Program-made: the position numbers and the translations under genes
Shown here: piece after piece, positions 23,380-32,823 of the stretch
Layout: every line of letters starts with the position of its first letter
Numbering within the stretch: position 1 is the stretch's first letter
Source: Erysipelotrichaceae bacterium
GTDB taxonomy: Bacteria > Bacillota_I > Bacilli_A > Erysipelotrichales > Erysipelotrichaceae
Reading direction: 5' to 3'
Assembly: GCA_015058955.1 (NCBI GenBank)
Contig: SVBJ01000020.1
Coordinates: forward strand, 1-36,882
Length of the DNA stretch: 36,882 nt
The notes under the pieces: model-generated
The model's input: only the letters and a program-made list of their open reading frames with translations
Databases searched by the model: none
Told to the model about the DNA's origin: nothing

Positions 23380-25077
23380 TTAAGCAGTACCGGAACCTTC
23401 GCCCTTGGTTACTACCATGTACAGTACCAGAGATATTACTGTGAATACCGTCAGGATCGAAGCCATTGCTGAAGCATACCCGTATGATCCCTTGGTAACA
23501 AGTTCGTAGACGGAAATGGTCATGGTTCTGGTTCTGTAGGTAAACAGGTAAATGGCGGTACTTAACTCTGTGATGATTGATACCCAGGAAAGGATCGCAC
23601 CGGATACGACACCATTAAGCATCATTGGCAGCGTTACCGCAAAAAAGGTCTTGGCCTTGGATGAACCTAAGGAAATTGAAGCTTCCTCGATGGTCTGAGG
23701 TATCTGCTGTAAGATGGCAACAGATGATCTTATCGTGTATGGCGAACGTCTTATGATCAGTGCGATGATCATTATAAACGGCCCTCCTGTCAATACCGGC
23801 AAGCCTAATACGCTTCTGTTGAAGGTAACGATCAGGGCAACACCAATAACGGAGCCTGGAATGATGTATGGCATCATGGTCATGATGTCGAGAGTCTGGT
23901 TGAACAGATTCTTTCTTCTTACTACCAGGTATGCGCATACTACTGACAGCAGTACTACCAGTAACAGAGCACTGACGGCGATCTTAATGGTATTCCAGAT
24001 GGTATCGGAATAGGCTTCCAGAACATACCTGTAGCTGTTGAGAGAGTAGCCTTTCTTGAATACCAGACCGGATTCTGAAGTCCTCTGGAAGGAAGAATAC
24101 AGAACATAGATCTGCGGTAAAAATGCCAGGAATGTGATGATGTAGCAGTATGCATGCATCAGGAATGACTGTAACGGCTTGGCTTTTTTCTGTTCTACCG
24201 GATGCAGCGCATTCATCGTGAATTCGAATTTGGTGTTAGCCCACTTCTGTACCAGGAATACGATCGTTGTGATGATGATTGCAATGACGCTTAAGGCAGC
24301 GGCATAAGCCTTGTTCTGGCTCATTTCGCCGGAATACTGGTCATAGATCAAGACCGTGAATACCTGGTACCCCTTCCCGATGAATACCGGTGTACCGAAG
24401 TCAGCGAATGCTCTCATGAATACCATCAGGGCACTGGCCAGAATGGTAGGCATGATTAACGGTACGATAACCTTCATGAAACGCTTGAATCCGGAAGTAC
24501 CCAGGTTGGCACTTGCTTCGATAAGAGAGTTATCAACGTTTTTAAGTGCACCTGATACATACAGGTATACCAGTGACAAAAATCCCAAGGTCATTACCAG
24601 CACGATTCCGTTGAAACCGTAAATGCTAGGCATCTCAATTCCAAAGGTATTTTCCATGAATCTGGTCAGTATGCCGTTATTACCGGCAAATACGACCCAG
24701 GAGAACGCTCCGACAAACGGAGGCGACATAGAACTTAGAATGATCAGAATTCTTATCAGTTTGCTTCCCCTGATCTTGTAGCAGGTGGTAAAGTATGCCA
24801 GCGGAACACCAAGTAATAATGAAAATACGGTTACCCAGAAGGAAACACTGAAACTGTGCTGCAGAGCCAATACATTGGATTTGTTATTGAAGAATTCCAG
24901 GTAGTTGACCATTGACACAACACCGGTTTCCTTATCGGTAAATGACTGCTTGACTAAGGCAAGCATCGGATAAAGCATGAAGAAACCGTAGAAAACCAGA
25001 AGGATGATAGTAACTATCAGCCAGCTGTCGTAGTTTCTTTTCTGCTTCTGAACCGGTTTTTTATTTTCGTTCTTCAT
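23380..25077 (-). CDS. ABC importer permease, two fused membrane halves (FbpB type)
   Basis: 565 residues, about 12 membrane helices as two 6-helix halves. Each half has an EAA coupling loop: EASANLGTSGF in the first and EEASISLGSSKAK in the second. The fusion of both permease halves is typical of Fe(III) importers (FbpB/AfuB/SfuB) and some 2-aminoethylphosphonate systems. The ATG at 25077 is behind AAAGGTGA; the in-frame codon at 25086 is GTG inside the ribosome-site region and is less likely to be the start. Downstream of the ATPase gene by 11 nt. Confidence 0.9.
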   Translation of the reverse strand: MKNENKKPVQKQKRNYDSWLIVTIILLVFYGFFMLYPMLALVKQSFTDKETGVVSMVNYLEFFNNKSNVLALQHSFSVSFWVTVFSLLLGVPLAYFTTCYKIRGSKLIRILIILSSMSPPFVGAFSWVVFAGNNGILTRFMENTFGIEMPSIYGFNGIVLVMTLGFLSLVYLYVSGALKNVDNSLIEASANLGTSGFKRFMKVIVPLIMPTILASALMVFMRAFADFGTPVFIGKGYQVFTVLIYDQYSGEMSQNKAYAAALSVIAIIITTIVFLVQKWANTKFEFTMNALHPVEQKKAKPLQSFLMHAYCYIITFLAFLPQIYVLYSSFQRTSESGLVFKKGYSLNSYRYVLEAYSDTIWNTIKIAVSALLLVVLLSVVCAYLVVRRKNLFNQTLDIMTMMPYIIPGSVIGVALIVTFNRSVLGLPVLTGGPFIMIIALIIRRSPYTIRSSVAILQQIPQTIEEASISLGSSKAKTFFAVTLPMMLNGVVSGAILSWVSIITELSTAIYLFTYRTRTMTISVYELVTKGSYGYASAMASILTVFTVISLVLYMVVTKGEGSGTA

Positions 25078-25088
25078 AGCGTTCACCT

Positions 25089-26237
25089 TTAGTCATTGCC
25101 ATAAAGGTATTTATCGTTTTTGACACCCTTCACAATGTTCTTTGAGCCGTCAGCGGTAAAGACGTTAACCTTTTCCTTCTTGATCTTCAGGCGTACTTCA
25201 GAGCCGTTAGGAATGATTTCATCGATCATTGATTCCTGAATCAGTTCGAAACGGTCATCATCCTTGTCTTCGGTATGGATGCAGTGAACCTGATCGCTCA
25301 GAATGTAATAGTGAGTATTCAGACCCAGGAAGACTGAATCGTCTACCTTGCCCTGGATACCCTCTTCATTATTGATGACAACTTCTTCAGGTCTGATGGC
25401 AACGATGACATCCTGGTCATGCATTTCCTCAGGGAGAATGTTGTCCATGACGAAACTGTATCCGTCAGCGAAGCACAGATTGGCCTTTCCGTCCTTTAAT
25501 ACCAGCTTGGCATTGACCAGATTGGTACGTCCGATGAAGCTGGCAACAAAAAGGTTGGCAGGTCTCTGATAGATGTCCTTCGGCTTGCCGATATGCTGGA
25601 TCTCACCGAGGTTCATGACAGCGATTCTGTCTGATACGCTCATGGCTTCTTCCTGGTCATGGGTAACATAGACGTTGGTAATGCCTACTTCTCTCTGGAT
25701 CTGCTTGATGACAGTTCTCATTTCAACTCTTAACTTGGCGTCAAGGTTACTTAACGGTTCGTCCATCAACAGAACATCCGGCTTGATTACCAGGGCTCTG
25801 GCTAAGGCAACACGCTGCTGCTGACCTCCAGAGAGTCTCTCAGGCATTCTGTCCTTGTATTCGGTAATATGCATCAGATCCATGAACTGCTTGGTATCTC
25901 TTTCCATGTCTTCCTTGGAGATCTTGCGGTTCTTCAGACCGAACTGAACGTTCTTTTCAACGGTCAGATGCGGGAAGATGGCGTAGTTCTGGAATACCAT
26001 GCCGATGTTTCTCTTTGCCGGGTCAAGATTATTGATGCGCTTGTCTCCGAAATAGAAATCTCCGCCTTCAATTGAGTTGAATCCGGCAATCATTCTTAAC
26101 AGTGTGGTCTTGCCGCAGCCTGATGGTCCCAACAGCGTAAAGAATTCCCCGTCTTTTACTTCCAGTGAAAGATCAGGAATTACGACGTTATCGCCATAGG
26201 CCTTGACGGCATGATTGATCTTAATACCAACACTCAT
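25089..26237 (-). CDS. ABC importer ATPase (FbpC/PotA-like)
   Basis: 382 residues. Walker [17 protein letters not shown] signature and LLMDEPLSNLD Walker B form the N-terminal ATPase (about 1-240). A C-terminal TOBE-type regulatory domain (about 280-370) includes VAIRPEEV. It is the ATPase for the fused permease in the next gene. A strong AGGAGG precedes the ATG. In iron importers of this class the C-terminal domain can sense metal; nothing here settles the substrate. Confidence 0.92.
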   Translation of the reverse strand: MSVGIKINHAVKAYGDNVVIPDLSLEVKDGEFFTLLGPSGCGKTTLLRMIAGFNSIEGGDFYFGDKRINNLDPAKRNIGMVFQNYAIFPHLTVEKNVQFGLKNRKISKEDMERDTKQFMDLMHITEYKDRMPERLSGGQQQRVALARALVIKPDVLLMDEPLSNLDAKLRVEMRTVIKQIQREVGITNVYVTHDQEEAMSVSDRIAVMNLGEIQHIGKPKDIYQRPANLFVASFIGRTNLVNAKLVLKDGKANLCFADGYSFVMDNILPEEMHDQDVIVAIRPEEVVINNEEGIQGKVDDSVFLGLNTHYYILSDQVHCIHTEDKDDDRFELIQESMIDEIIPNGSEVRLKIKKEKVNVFTADGSKNIVKGVKNDKYLYGND

Positions 26238-26267
26238 TGGTTTATCCTCCTATTTCAATTTTTTCAA

Positions 26268-26309
26268 AGAAAGAGTGATTCGAGTTAAAAAGCCCAAATC
26301 ACTCTTTGC
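26268..26309 (-). terminator. Intra-operon stem-loop after the binding-protein gene
   Basis: AAAGAGTGATT (26270-26280) pairs perfectly with AATCACTCTTT (26297-26307) around a 16-nt loop. On the minus strand it follows the binding-protein stop by 26 nt and is followed by CTTTG rather than a clean T-run. Likely a stabiliser or partial terminator giving excess binding protein. Confidence 0.6.
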
Positions 26310-26333
26310 CAGTTTTATGCCGATGTTTATTAA

Positions 26334-27509
26334 TTACTTGTTTGCGTTGTACTTATCCAGCAGTTCGCTCCATTTTGCCTTCCATGTAGCAGTGTTGCTG
26401 GCGATGTACAGCTGATCCTGTTCAAATACGTTAGGGATCTCATCAAATGTCTTGATGCCCTTTACGATGTTGACCATTGTCTTGTCAGCAGGACGCAGTG
26501 TAGTGCACTGGTATAAGCCCTGGCCTTCTTTTGAAATTAAGAAGTCAATGAATAACTTGGCCAGATCCATATGTGGAGCACCCTTTACGATGGCTGCAGC
26601 ACATGGTGTCCAGTTATTGCCTTCCTTAGGATAGATCATAGTGATGTTTTCAGCTTCGTCCTTTAACAGCTGTAAAGCAGGGTCTTCGTATGTAACACCG
26701 ATTGCTGCTTCACCGGCTGTAACGTTCTTGTAAACAGCTGAAGATGAGCTTAATACTGAACCATCGATCAGGTTGATGAACTTTTCAACATATTCCCAGC
26801 TCTTGTCCATGTCAAGTCCGGCCCAGCCTTTGTTGAAGCCGTCGCCGTAAACATAGATCATGGCTACCAGTTCCTGCCAAGCACTTGAAGACTTGACTGG
26901 GTCGCCTGATAATACCTGACCCTTTAACTTGTCAGCATGATCAATTAAGCTCTGATAACCGGTAATGTCTTCAACCTTGAGGCCTAACTTTTCAAGCTGC
27001 TTGGTGTTGATGACGAATGCTGTGTTACCGCTTAAGCCATAGCTTGTAAAGAAGCCTGCGCCTTCGCCGGTTTTGTTCTGCAGTTCTGCAGGTAAGTTGT
27101 CAGCATTTGGTGAAATGTAGTTTTCCCAGTATCCCTGGAAGTTGTACCACTTTTCAAAGTTCATGCCGCCCCACATTACGTCACACTGTGGGTTTTCAGC
27201 TTCAGCCTGAATTCTAGAGAGACAGTCACCTGTACCGATTGAGATGATTTCCAGAGTTACGTTAGGATACTTGGTTGTGAAACCAGGTCTGATAGCGTTG
27301 ATCTCACCGTTTGAGTTAGGTGAATAGACAACTAACTTACCGGTAACAGATACATCTGGTTCAATGCCAGCAAGGATTTCCTTCTGGACATCTGCTGCTG
27401 TTTTTTCGCCTGGCTCTGGTGTTGGTTCATCTTCGCCGCCGCCACCTGTACAGCCGAACATGCAGACAACCATGAGGATAGACAATAAAACTGCCAATAA
27501 CTTTTTCAT
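26334..27509 (-). CDS. Lipoprotein solute-binding protein of the importer (FbpA-like)
   Basis: 391 residues. Signal peptide with lipobox MFGC (lipidated Cys20), then a Gly/Glu/Pro-rich linker and a type-II binding-protein fold starting at KLVVYSPNSNGEIN. Segments such as QCDVMWGG, GVTYEDPALQLL and AAAIVKGAPHMDLAKLFIDF match the ferric-iron/2-aminoethylphosphonate/thiamine-binding group. The adjacent tyrosine pair that binds iron in FbpA is not clearly present, so iron is not certain. First gene of the operon, with AGGAGG before the ATG. It captures substrate outside the membrane for the fused permease and ATPase. Confidence 0.87.
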   Translation of the reverse strand: MKKLLAVLLSILMVVCMFGCTGGGGEDEPTPEPGEKTAADVQKEILAGIEPDVSVTGKLVVYSPNSNGEINAIRPGFTTKYPNVTLEIISIGTGDCLSRIQAEAENPQCDVMWGGMNFEKWYNFQGYWENYISPNADNLPAELQNKTGEGAGFFTSYGLSGNTAFVINTKQLEKLGLKVEDITGYQSLIDHADKLKGQVLSGDPVKSSSAWQELVAMIYVYGDGFNKGWAGLDMDKSWEYVEKFINLIDGSVLSSSSAVYKNVTAGEAAIGVTYEDPALQLLKDEAENITMIYPKEGNNWTPCAAAIVKGAPHMDLAKLFIDFLISKEGQGLYQCTTLRPADKTMVNIVKGIKTFDEIPNVFEQDQLYIASNTATWKAKWSELLDKYNANK

Positions 27510-27598
27510 GATTTTCCTCCTATTGTTGCGACCGAAATCGCTTTCCTATGTACATAATAACACTTATGAAAGCACGAAAAAAGACTTCTTTCGTTAAT

Positions 27599-27621
27599 AT
27601 TTCACAATTATTTCACGAAAT
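27599..27621. promoter_or_regulatory. Direct and inverted repeats upstream of the importer operon
   Basis: Two copies of ATTTCAC, 11 bp apart (27599 and 27610). The second overlaps an inverted repeat ATTTC-AC-GAAAT (27610-27621). They lie about 90-110 bp upstream of the binding-protein ATG, a position suited to a regulator. No matching regulator is known to me. Confidence 0.35.
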
Positions 27622-27637
27622 GAAGCCCTTAACTCTT

Positions 27638-28519
27638 TTATTTGGTTCCGCTGATTATACCATACATCTCTTCCCTGCGGTCGCGGAAAAGTCCCCAGGC
27701 AATTCTGTCCTTCATTAACTGATCAAGATCATATTCATGGATCAGCACGGTTTCCTTATCCCTTGGGGCTGATTCTACTATCTCCCCAGTTTCATCGCTC
27801 ATGAAGGAACTGCCATAGAAATCAAGAGAAGACGACTGAAAGCTGTTTTCCTTACATGGGTATACTTCTTCCAGACCAATGCGGTTGGCAGCGCAGACCG
27901 GCACTAAATTAGCTGCAGCGTGTCCCTGCATTACCCTTCTCCAGTGTTCCATTGAATCGACCTGTAAGATCGGCTCACTGCCTATGGCTGTCGGAAACAG
28001 AATCATTTCCGCCCCGTTTAAGGCCAAGGCTCTGGCGGTTTCCGGAAACCACTGATCCCAGCAGATACCGATGCCTATGACTCCGTAAGCCGTATCAAAT
28101 GTCCTGAATCCGGTATTTCCGGGAGTGAAGTAGAACTTCTCCTGATAGTAGTGGTCATCAGGGATATGCGTCTTTCTATATACTCCCAACAGACTTCCAT
28201 CCGCATCTATGCAGGCAATTGAATTGTAAAGAACATTGCCGTCCTTTTCATAGAAGCTTATCGGTAAGACAACGCCAAGTTCCTTAGCCAGTTTTTTTCC
28301 CATTAATACGGAAGGATGTTCATCAACGCTCATGGCATACTGATAGTATTCATATCTTCTTTCCTGACAGAAATACCATCTGTCAAAGAGTTCAGGCAGC
28401 AGAATTATGTTGGCTCCCCTGCCCGCAGCCTCTCTGATCAATGATTCAGCTTTTTCGAGATTTTCCGACTGAACAGGTGAACACTGCATCTGGATCATCG
28501 CTACTTTTACTTTTCTCAT
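27638..28519 (-). CDS. aguB: N-carbamoylputrescine amidase
   Basis: 293 residues, carbon-nitrogen hydrolase of the nitrilase superfamily. Catalytic triad Glu43 (LLPELF), Lys116 (YRKTHIP) and Cys153 (GICWDQW). The strings DDHYYQEKFYF and GICWDQWFPE are hallmarks of AguB, which converts N-carbamoylputrescine to putrescine, CO2 and NH3. Length normal; cytoplasmic. The start is the ATG at 28519 behind AGGAGAG; the longer frame to 28546 has no site. It follows potD in the polyamine transport operon. Agmatine deiminase (aguA), the usual supplier of its substrate, is not in the window. Confidence 0.93.
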   Translation of the reverse strand: MRKVKVAMIQMQCSPVQSENLEKAESLIREAAGRGANIILLPELFDRWYFCQERRYEYYQYAMSVDEHPSVLMGKKLAKELGVVLPISFYEKDGNVLYNSIACIDADGSLLGVYRKTHIPDDHYYQEKFYFTPGNTGFRTFDTAYGVIGIGICWDQWFPETARALALNGAEMILFPTAIGSEPILQVDSMEHWRRVMQGHAAANLVPVCAANRIGLEEVYPCKENSFQSSSLDFYGSSFMSDETGEIVESAPRDKETVLIHEYDLDQLMKDRIAWGLFRDRREEMYGIISGTK

Positions 28520-28531
28520 TTTCTCTCCTTT

Positions 28532-28570
28532 GGACAAATATGGCATCTGATGATGCCATATTACTTGTCC
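28532..28570 (-). promoter_or_regulatory. Stem-loop between potD and aguB
   Basis: ATATGGCATC (28538-28547) pairs with GATGCCATAT (28552-28561) around TGAT, extended by GGACAA/TTGTCC across a 3-nt bulge. There is no T-run, so it is more likely an mRNA processing or stability element raising potD levels over aguB than a terminator. Confidence 0.6.
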
Positions 28571-28573
28571 TGA

Positions 28574-29656
28574 TTAGTTGAACATTACCTGGTTCCAGAG
28601 TTCGGCCAGCTTGGTCTTCAGGACGTTGTCATCATGATATTCCTCGTCCTTTTCATAGCCAACTCTTGGCAGATAGGCATTGATTCCGTCAAATTCGGTC
28701 TTTGCCAGCTTGTCCATGACAGCCTGATAACCTGAAGTATATCCGACAGCGATGGAGTTCTTTTCAGCTACTTCTTCTTCCATGCAGAAGTTGATCCAGG
28801 CATGAGCCAGCTTGACGTTCTTGCTGGAAGCAGGAATGCACATTGCATCTGACCAGATGTTTGTTCCCTGCTTTGGCTCATAGTAGCCCATGTCTTCGTT
28901 TTCGCTCATGATGTAGGCAGCAGCACCGCTGTAGGCAACAGCTAAGGTCTTGTCGCCATTGATCATGATATCGTTTACTTCGTCAGTGACATATGCAGGT
29001 GACATGGTCTTCTTCTGAGTCAGCAGCCACTGATAGGCATTCTGGATCTCTTCATCGTTGTTGGTATTGACTGAATATCCTAAAGCCTTCAAGGCAGGCA
29101 GGAAGTTGTCTCTGTCAGCATTGTACATGCAGATCTGACCGGCATACTTGGTATCCAGCAGGATGTCCCAGCCCTTTTCGTCAAGTTCTTCCATGGTTAC
29201 CTTGGTTGTGTCATAGACGATGCCGATTGAACCCTGGAAATAAGGAATTGAATATTCATGCTTAGGGTCATAGTCAGGAGACTTCAGACCATCTGCAATG
29301 GCACCGATGTTGGTGATTAAGCTCAGATCCAGCTTCTGGATCAGGTTTTCCTTGATGAGGCGTTCTACCATGTAGTCGCTTGGAACGATGATGTCATACT
29401 TGTCACCGCCGACGATGGCTGTATACATTTCCTCATTGGAGTCGAATGTCTTGTAATAAACAGTAACATTGTATTTCTTTTCAAATGCTTCAATGTTGGA
29501 TTCATCAATATATTCTCCCCAGTTGAAGACATACAGTTCGTTTGAACCGAATTCGGCAATTGGATCAAAATCGGTCTTGCCGCCATCACCGCCTGAACAG
29601 CCAAACAGGCTTAATCCCAGGCAGATTGCCAGTACACTAACTAATAACTTTTTCAT
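28574..29656 (-). CDS. potD: Spermidine/putrescine-binding lipoprotein PotD
   Basis: 360 residues. Lipobox LFGC with Cys20, then the PotD/PotF fold: VFNWGEYID at the start of the mature domain, YDIIVPSDYMVERL, PYFQGSIGIVYD and AHAWINFCMEEEVA. It captures polyamines at the cell surface for PotABC. The start overlaps the potC stop by 4 nt (ATGA). Which polyamine it binds cannot be told from sequence alone. Confidence 0.95.
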   Translation of the reverse strand: MKKLLVSVLAICLGLSLFGCSGGDGGKTDFDPIAEFGSNELYVFNWGEYIDESNIEAFEKKYNVTVYYKTFDSNEEMYTAIVGGDKYDIIVPSDYMVERLIKENLIQKLDLSLITNIGAIADGLKSPDYDPKHEYSIPYFQGSIGIVYDTTKVTMEELDEKGWDILLDTKYAGQICMYNADRDNFLPALKALGYSVNTNNDEEIQNAYQWLLTQKKTMSPAYVTDEVNDIMINGDKTLAVAYSGAAAYIMSENEDMGYYEPKQGTNIWSDAMCIPASSKNVKLAHAWINFCMEEEVAEKNSIAVGYTSGYQAVMDKLAKTEFDGINAYLPRVGYEKDEEYHDDNVLKTKLAELWNQVMFN

Positions 29657-30450
29657 TTCTGAACACCTCTTAACTTTCTATCCTTAATCATAGGAACAAC
29701 GTTTACGATAATTAATACTGTTGTAACGATAACAACGATGATGGTTGATAAAGCGTTGATCGTCGGGTTGATGCGCTTTATTGACGAATAAACATAAATG
29801 GCGATGTTGCTGACCTTTGGTCCCGATGTGAAGAATGAGATAACGAAATCGTCGAAACTCATCGTGAAGGCAATCAGGGCACCGGAGATGATGGCTCCCT
29901 TTAACTGCGGGATGATTACCTTGGTCAGGGCCTGAACCGGTGTGGCACCTAAGTCCAGGGCAGCTTCAGCCAGGTTGTCATCAAGCTGTCTTAATCTAGG
30001 CATGACAGTCAGGATGACATACGGTATGCAGAACGATATGTGTGCCAGCAGAATGGTTCCGAATCCCTTGGTGATGCCTAATGAGGTAAACAGCAGCATG
30101 AAGCCGATTGCCGTTACGATATCAGGGTTCATCATCGGAATGTCATTGATCTGCAGCACGATGGCTCTTAATACCTTGTTGGACTTTGACAGACCGATGG
30201 CTGTCAGAGTACCGACTATGGTTGATATGACCGTAGCGATGATGGCTATGATCAGAGTGTAGTAGATCGCTTCACGGATCGAGCGGGACTCGAACATCTT
30301 CTTATACCACTGTAAGGAGAATCCGGTGAATCTAGTCAGAGACTTTGATTCATTGAAGCTGAATATTACCACGTAGATGATCGGAGCATAGAAGAATAAC
30401 ATGGTCAGCCAGAAGTAGACATTGGTTACTAACTTCTTAACGGTTTTCAT
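29653..30450 (-). CDS. potC: Spermidine/putrescine ABC permease PotC
   Basis: 265 residues with six membrane helices and the coupling motif EAALDLGATPVQ. N-terminal FYAPIIYVVIFSFNES is typical of PotC. Pairs with PotB to form the channel. Overlaps potB by 1 nt and potD by 4 nt. Confidence 0.95.
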   Translation of the reverse strand: MKTVKKLVTNVYFWLTMLFFYAPIIYVVIFSFNESKSLTRFTGFSLQWYKKMFESRSIREAIYYTLIIAIIATVISTIVGTLTAIGLSKSNKVLRAIVLQINDIPMMNPDIVTAIGFMLLFTSLGITKGFGTILLAHISFCIPYVILTVMPRLRQLDDNLAEAALDLGATPVQALTKVIIPQLKGAIISGALIAFTMSFDDFVISFFTSGPKVSNIAIYVYSSIKRINPTINALSTIIVVIVTTVLIIVNVVPMIKDRKLRGVQK

Positions 30451-31232
30451 TATTCTTCACCTCCTGTCTTCTTGTCCATCTTCTTTGTAATAAACATGGA
30501 CAGGATGATTACCAGAGCCATGATCAGTGAAATTGCTGATCCATAGTTCCAGTTACCTACGGATATGAAGTAGTTTTCGATCAGGTTACCGATCAGGACA
30601 TATTCCCCGCCTCCTAACAGTTTCGGAATGAAGAAGCTTGATACGGCTGGCAGGAACACTAAGGTAATTCCTGAGATGACACCGCTCATTGATAACGGCA
30701 GGGTAACTCTTAGGAATGTCTGGATCCCATCAGCACCCAGGTCATTGGCTGCGGTTATCAGGTTGCGGTCAAGCTTGCTGAGGGATGTGTGGATCTGCAG
30801 GATCATGAATGGCAGAAAGTTGTAGACCATGCCGATCATGACGTTGATCTGTGAATCAAAACTGAAGTAAGCCAGGATTCCCTTCCAGGAATAGGTTCTG
30901 ATCAGCATGTTGATCCACATTGGCAAGGTAATAAGCAGAATGGCAAAGGCCTGCTTCTTTTCATCCATCTGAGCAATGATGTAAGCTGCCGGATAGCCCA
31001 ACAGTATGCATATTACCGTTGTGAAGAATGCGATCTTCAGTGATCTCCACAGTACCATCGGGAAGATGGCATCGGAGAAGAACTTGGCAAAGTTTTCCAG
31101 CGTGAAGCTTAAGGTGATGATGCTGTTGCCTTCCTTGGTAAAGGCATACAGCAGGATCAGCACCATCGGCAGTACGACGAAGGCAGATATCCAGGCTATG
31201 TACGGCCAGGTTAACTTTGAAAATGTCTTCAT
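30450..31232 (-). CDS. potB: Spermidine/putrescine ABC permease PotB
   Basis: 260 residues, six membrane helices, coupling loop AANDLGADGIQTF. Family-typical N-terminal helix followed by YAFTKEGN. Located 3 nt after potA, with GGGGT upstream of its ATG inside the potA end. Confidence 0.95.
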   Translation of the reverse strand: MKTFSKLTWPYIAWISAFVVLPMVLILLYAFTKEGNSIITLSFTLENFAKFFSDAIFPMVLWRSLKIAFFTTVICILLGYPAAYIIAQMDEKKQAFAILLITLPMWINMLIRTYSWKGILAYFSFDSQINVMIGMVYNFLPFMILQIHTSLSKLDRNLITAANDLGADGIQTFLRVTLPLSMSGVISGITLVFLPAVSSFFIPKLLGGGEYVLIGNLIENYFISVGNWNYGSAISLIMALVIILSMFITKKMDKKTGGEE

Positions 31233-31235
31233 GGC

Positions 31236-32804
31236 CTAGTACCCCGTTTTGCTCATTACGTGAATGTCTTCAGGTGTGAATGTCAGATCGACCTTCCTGC
31301 CTACTTCCACATTCTTGTTAGTATGAACCTTGAATTCATGACCCTGAGTGGCAAAGGTGATCTTGTAGTCTCCTTCGGTGATGTTTTCCTCATCGAAGTC
31401 ATATATTACATCGTAGATCTCGATTTCCTGGCCTGTTTCCAGATCCCAGGCTTCTGCAGCTGCCCAGATGCATAAGTCCGTATCCAGGGCAATTGACTCT
31501 CTTAATTCCTCAGCAGTGATGAAGAAGTCGAAGGCTGCAACACCGACGCCCTTCTTGTCATCCTCGATGAACTTAGGTTCCTGCACATAGGCCTTGATGG
31601 TGATCCAGGTTCCATTGGAAGTAGAGAATGTCACATCGTAGGTTCCCGGTTCCTTTGGAATGTCATATTCGACTCTGTGGATTGACAGGAACTCATCATC
31701 GAAGTCCCAGGCCTGGGCATTGGCACGGGCGATCACTTCGGTATCGTTGAGGTTTTCAACGTCTTCAAGGTCCATGAAGAAGTCATTGGCGGAGATCTTT
31801 TCCTGCTTTTCCTCATTGGTGAAGTCGTGGTTGCCGATGACATGCATTGTGATGGTCTTTGAAGCACCGGATACTGTCTGGACAGTTACTTCATTGTGGA
31901 CACCCTTGAAGAGAACGAACTTTACTTCTCCCGGGATGATTCCCCTGCCCCTGGAAACGATTTCCAGATCTTCCGGACGGATCATGATGTCAACAGGTTC
32001 ATTTCTTCTGAAGCCATGGTCTACGCACTTGTAGTCCTTGTCATCAAATGATACCAAGTAATCATCCTTCATGATTCCCTCAAAGATATTTGATTCACCG
32101 ATGAAGTGAGCAACATATTCGTTAATAGGTTCATTGTAGATCTCACTAGGAGTGCCAATCTGCTGAATTGAGCCGTCTTTCATTACGACGATCTTATCAC
32201 TCATGGTCAGGGCTTCTTCCTGGTCATGGGTAACGAAGATGAAGGTAATGCCTACTTCCTGCTGGATCCTCTTCAGCTCGTACTGCATTTCCTTTCTCAA
32301 GGCCTTATCCAGGGCGCTTAAAGGTTCATCAAGTAACAGTACATAAGGTTCGTTGACCAATGCTCTGGCAATGGCTACACGCTGCTGCTGGCCGCCTGAT
32401 AACAGGTTGACATCACGGCTGCCATAGCCTTCCAGACCGATAAGTGAAAGCATACGGTTGACTTTCTGTTCGATGACGTCCTTTGACACCTTCTTCAGCT
32501 TCAGACCGAAGGCAATGTTGTCATAGACGTTAAGATGCGGGAACAGTGCGTATTTCTGGAAAACAGTGTTGATCTCGCGCTTGTAGGCCGGGACCCCTGA
32601 GATATCCTGACCGTCGAAGATAACTTCGCCTTCGTCAGCATCCAGGAAGCCTCCCAGAATTCTTAATAAGGTCGTCTTACCGCAGCCGGACGGTCCCAGT
32701 AAGGTAACAAATTCATTTTCGTAGATATCAAGATTGACGCCTTTTAAGACAACGTTGCCGTCAAAGGACTTGACGATATTACGGAATTCAATCAGTTTCT
32801 TCAT
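31236..32804 (-). CDS. potA: Spermidine/putrescine ABC ATPase PotA with two inserted beta-rich repeats
   Basis: 522 residues; usual PotA is about 350-380. ATPase domain: Walker A GPSGCGKT (37-44), LSGGQQQR (135-142), LLLDE (156-160) and H-loop THD (192-194). The TOBE region starts near 240 ([10 protein letters not shown] at 274-283). It is then interrupted by two similar repeats, about 336-407 and 417-495, sharing the pattern DFF...A.AWD...I..V.YD...G.Y.(V/I)TF.T before the final TOBE strand ([13 protein letters not shown]). The repeats resemble Ig-like modules of Firmicute surface proteins. The start is the ATG at 32804 behind GGGGGAT; an upstream extension to 32924 runs into the regulator gene. 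First transporter gene after the regulator. Confidence 0.93.
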   Translation of the reverse strand: MKKLIEFRNIVKSFDGNVVLKGVNLDIYENEFVTLLGPSGCGKTTLLRILGGFLDADEGEVIFDGQDISGVPAYKREINTVFQKYALFPHLNVYDNIAFGLKLKKVSKDVIEQKVNRMLSLIGLEGYGSRDVNLLSGGQQQRVAIARALVNEPYVLLLDEPLSALDKALRKEMQYELKRIQQEVGITFIFVTHDQEEALTMSDKIVVMKDGSIQQIGTPSEIYNEPINEYVAHFIGESNIFEGIMKDDYLVSFDDKDYKCVDHGFRRNEPVDIMIRPEDLEIVSRGRGIIPGEVKFVLFKGVHNEVTVQTVSGASKTITMHVIGNHDFTNEEKQEKISANDFFMDLEDVENLNDTEVIARANAQAWDFDDEFLSIHRVEYDIPKEPGTYDVTFSTSNGTWITIKAYVQEPKFIEDDKKGVGVAAFDFFITAEELRESIALDTDLCIWAAAEAWDLETGQEIEIYDVIYDFDEENITEGDYKITFATQGHEFKVHTNKNVEVGRKVDLTFTPEDIHVMSKTGY

Positions 32805-32823
32805 TAACTTATCCCCCTGTAAA

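Noticed and set aside
25078-25086. Start of the fused permease at a GTG codon
   Set aside because: The GTG lies in the AAAGGTGA ribosome site of the better ATG at 25077.
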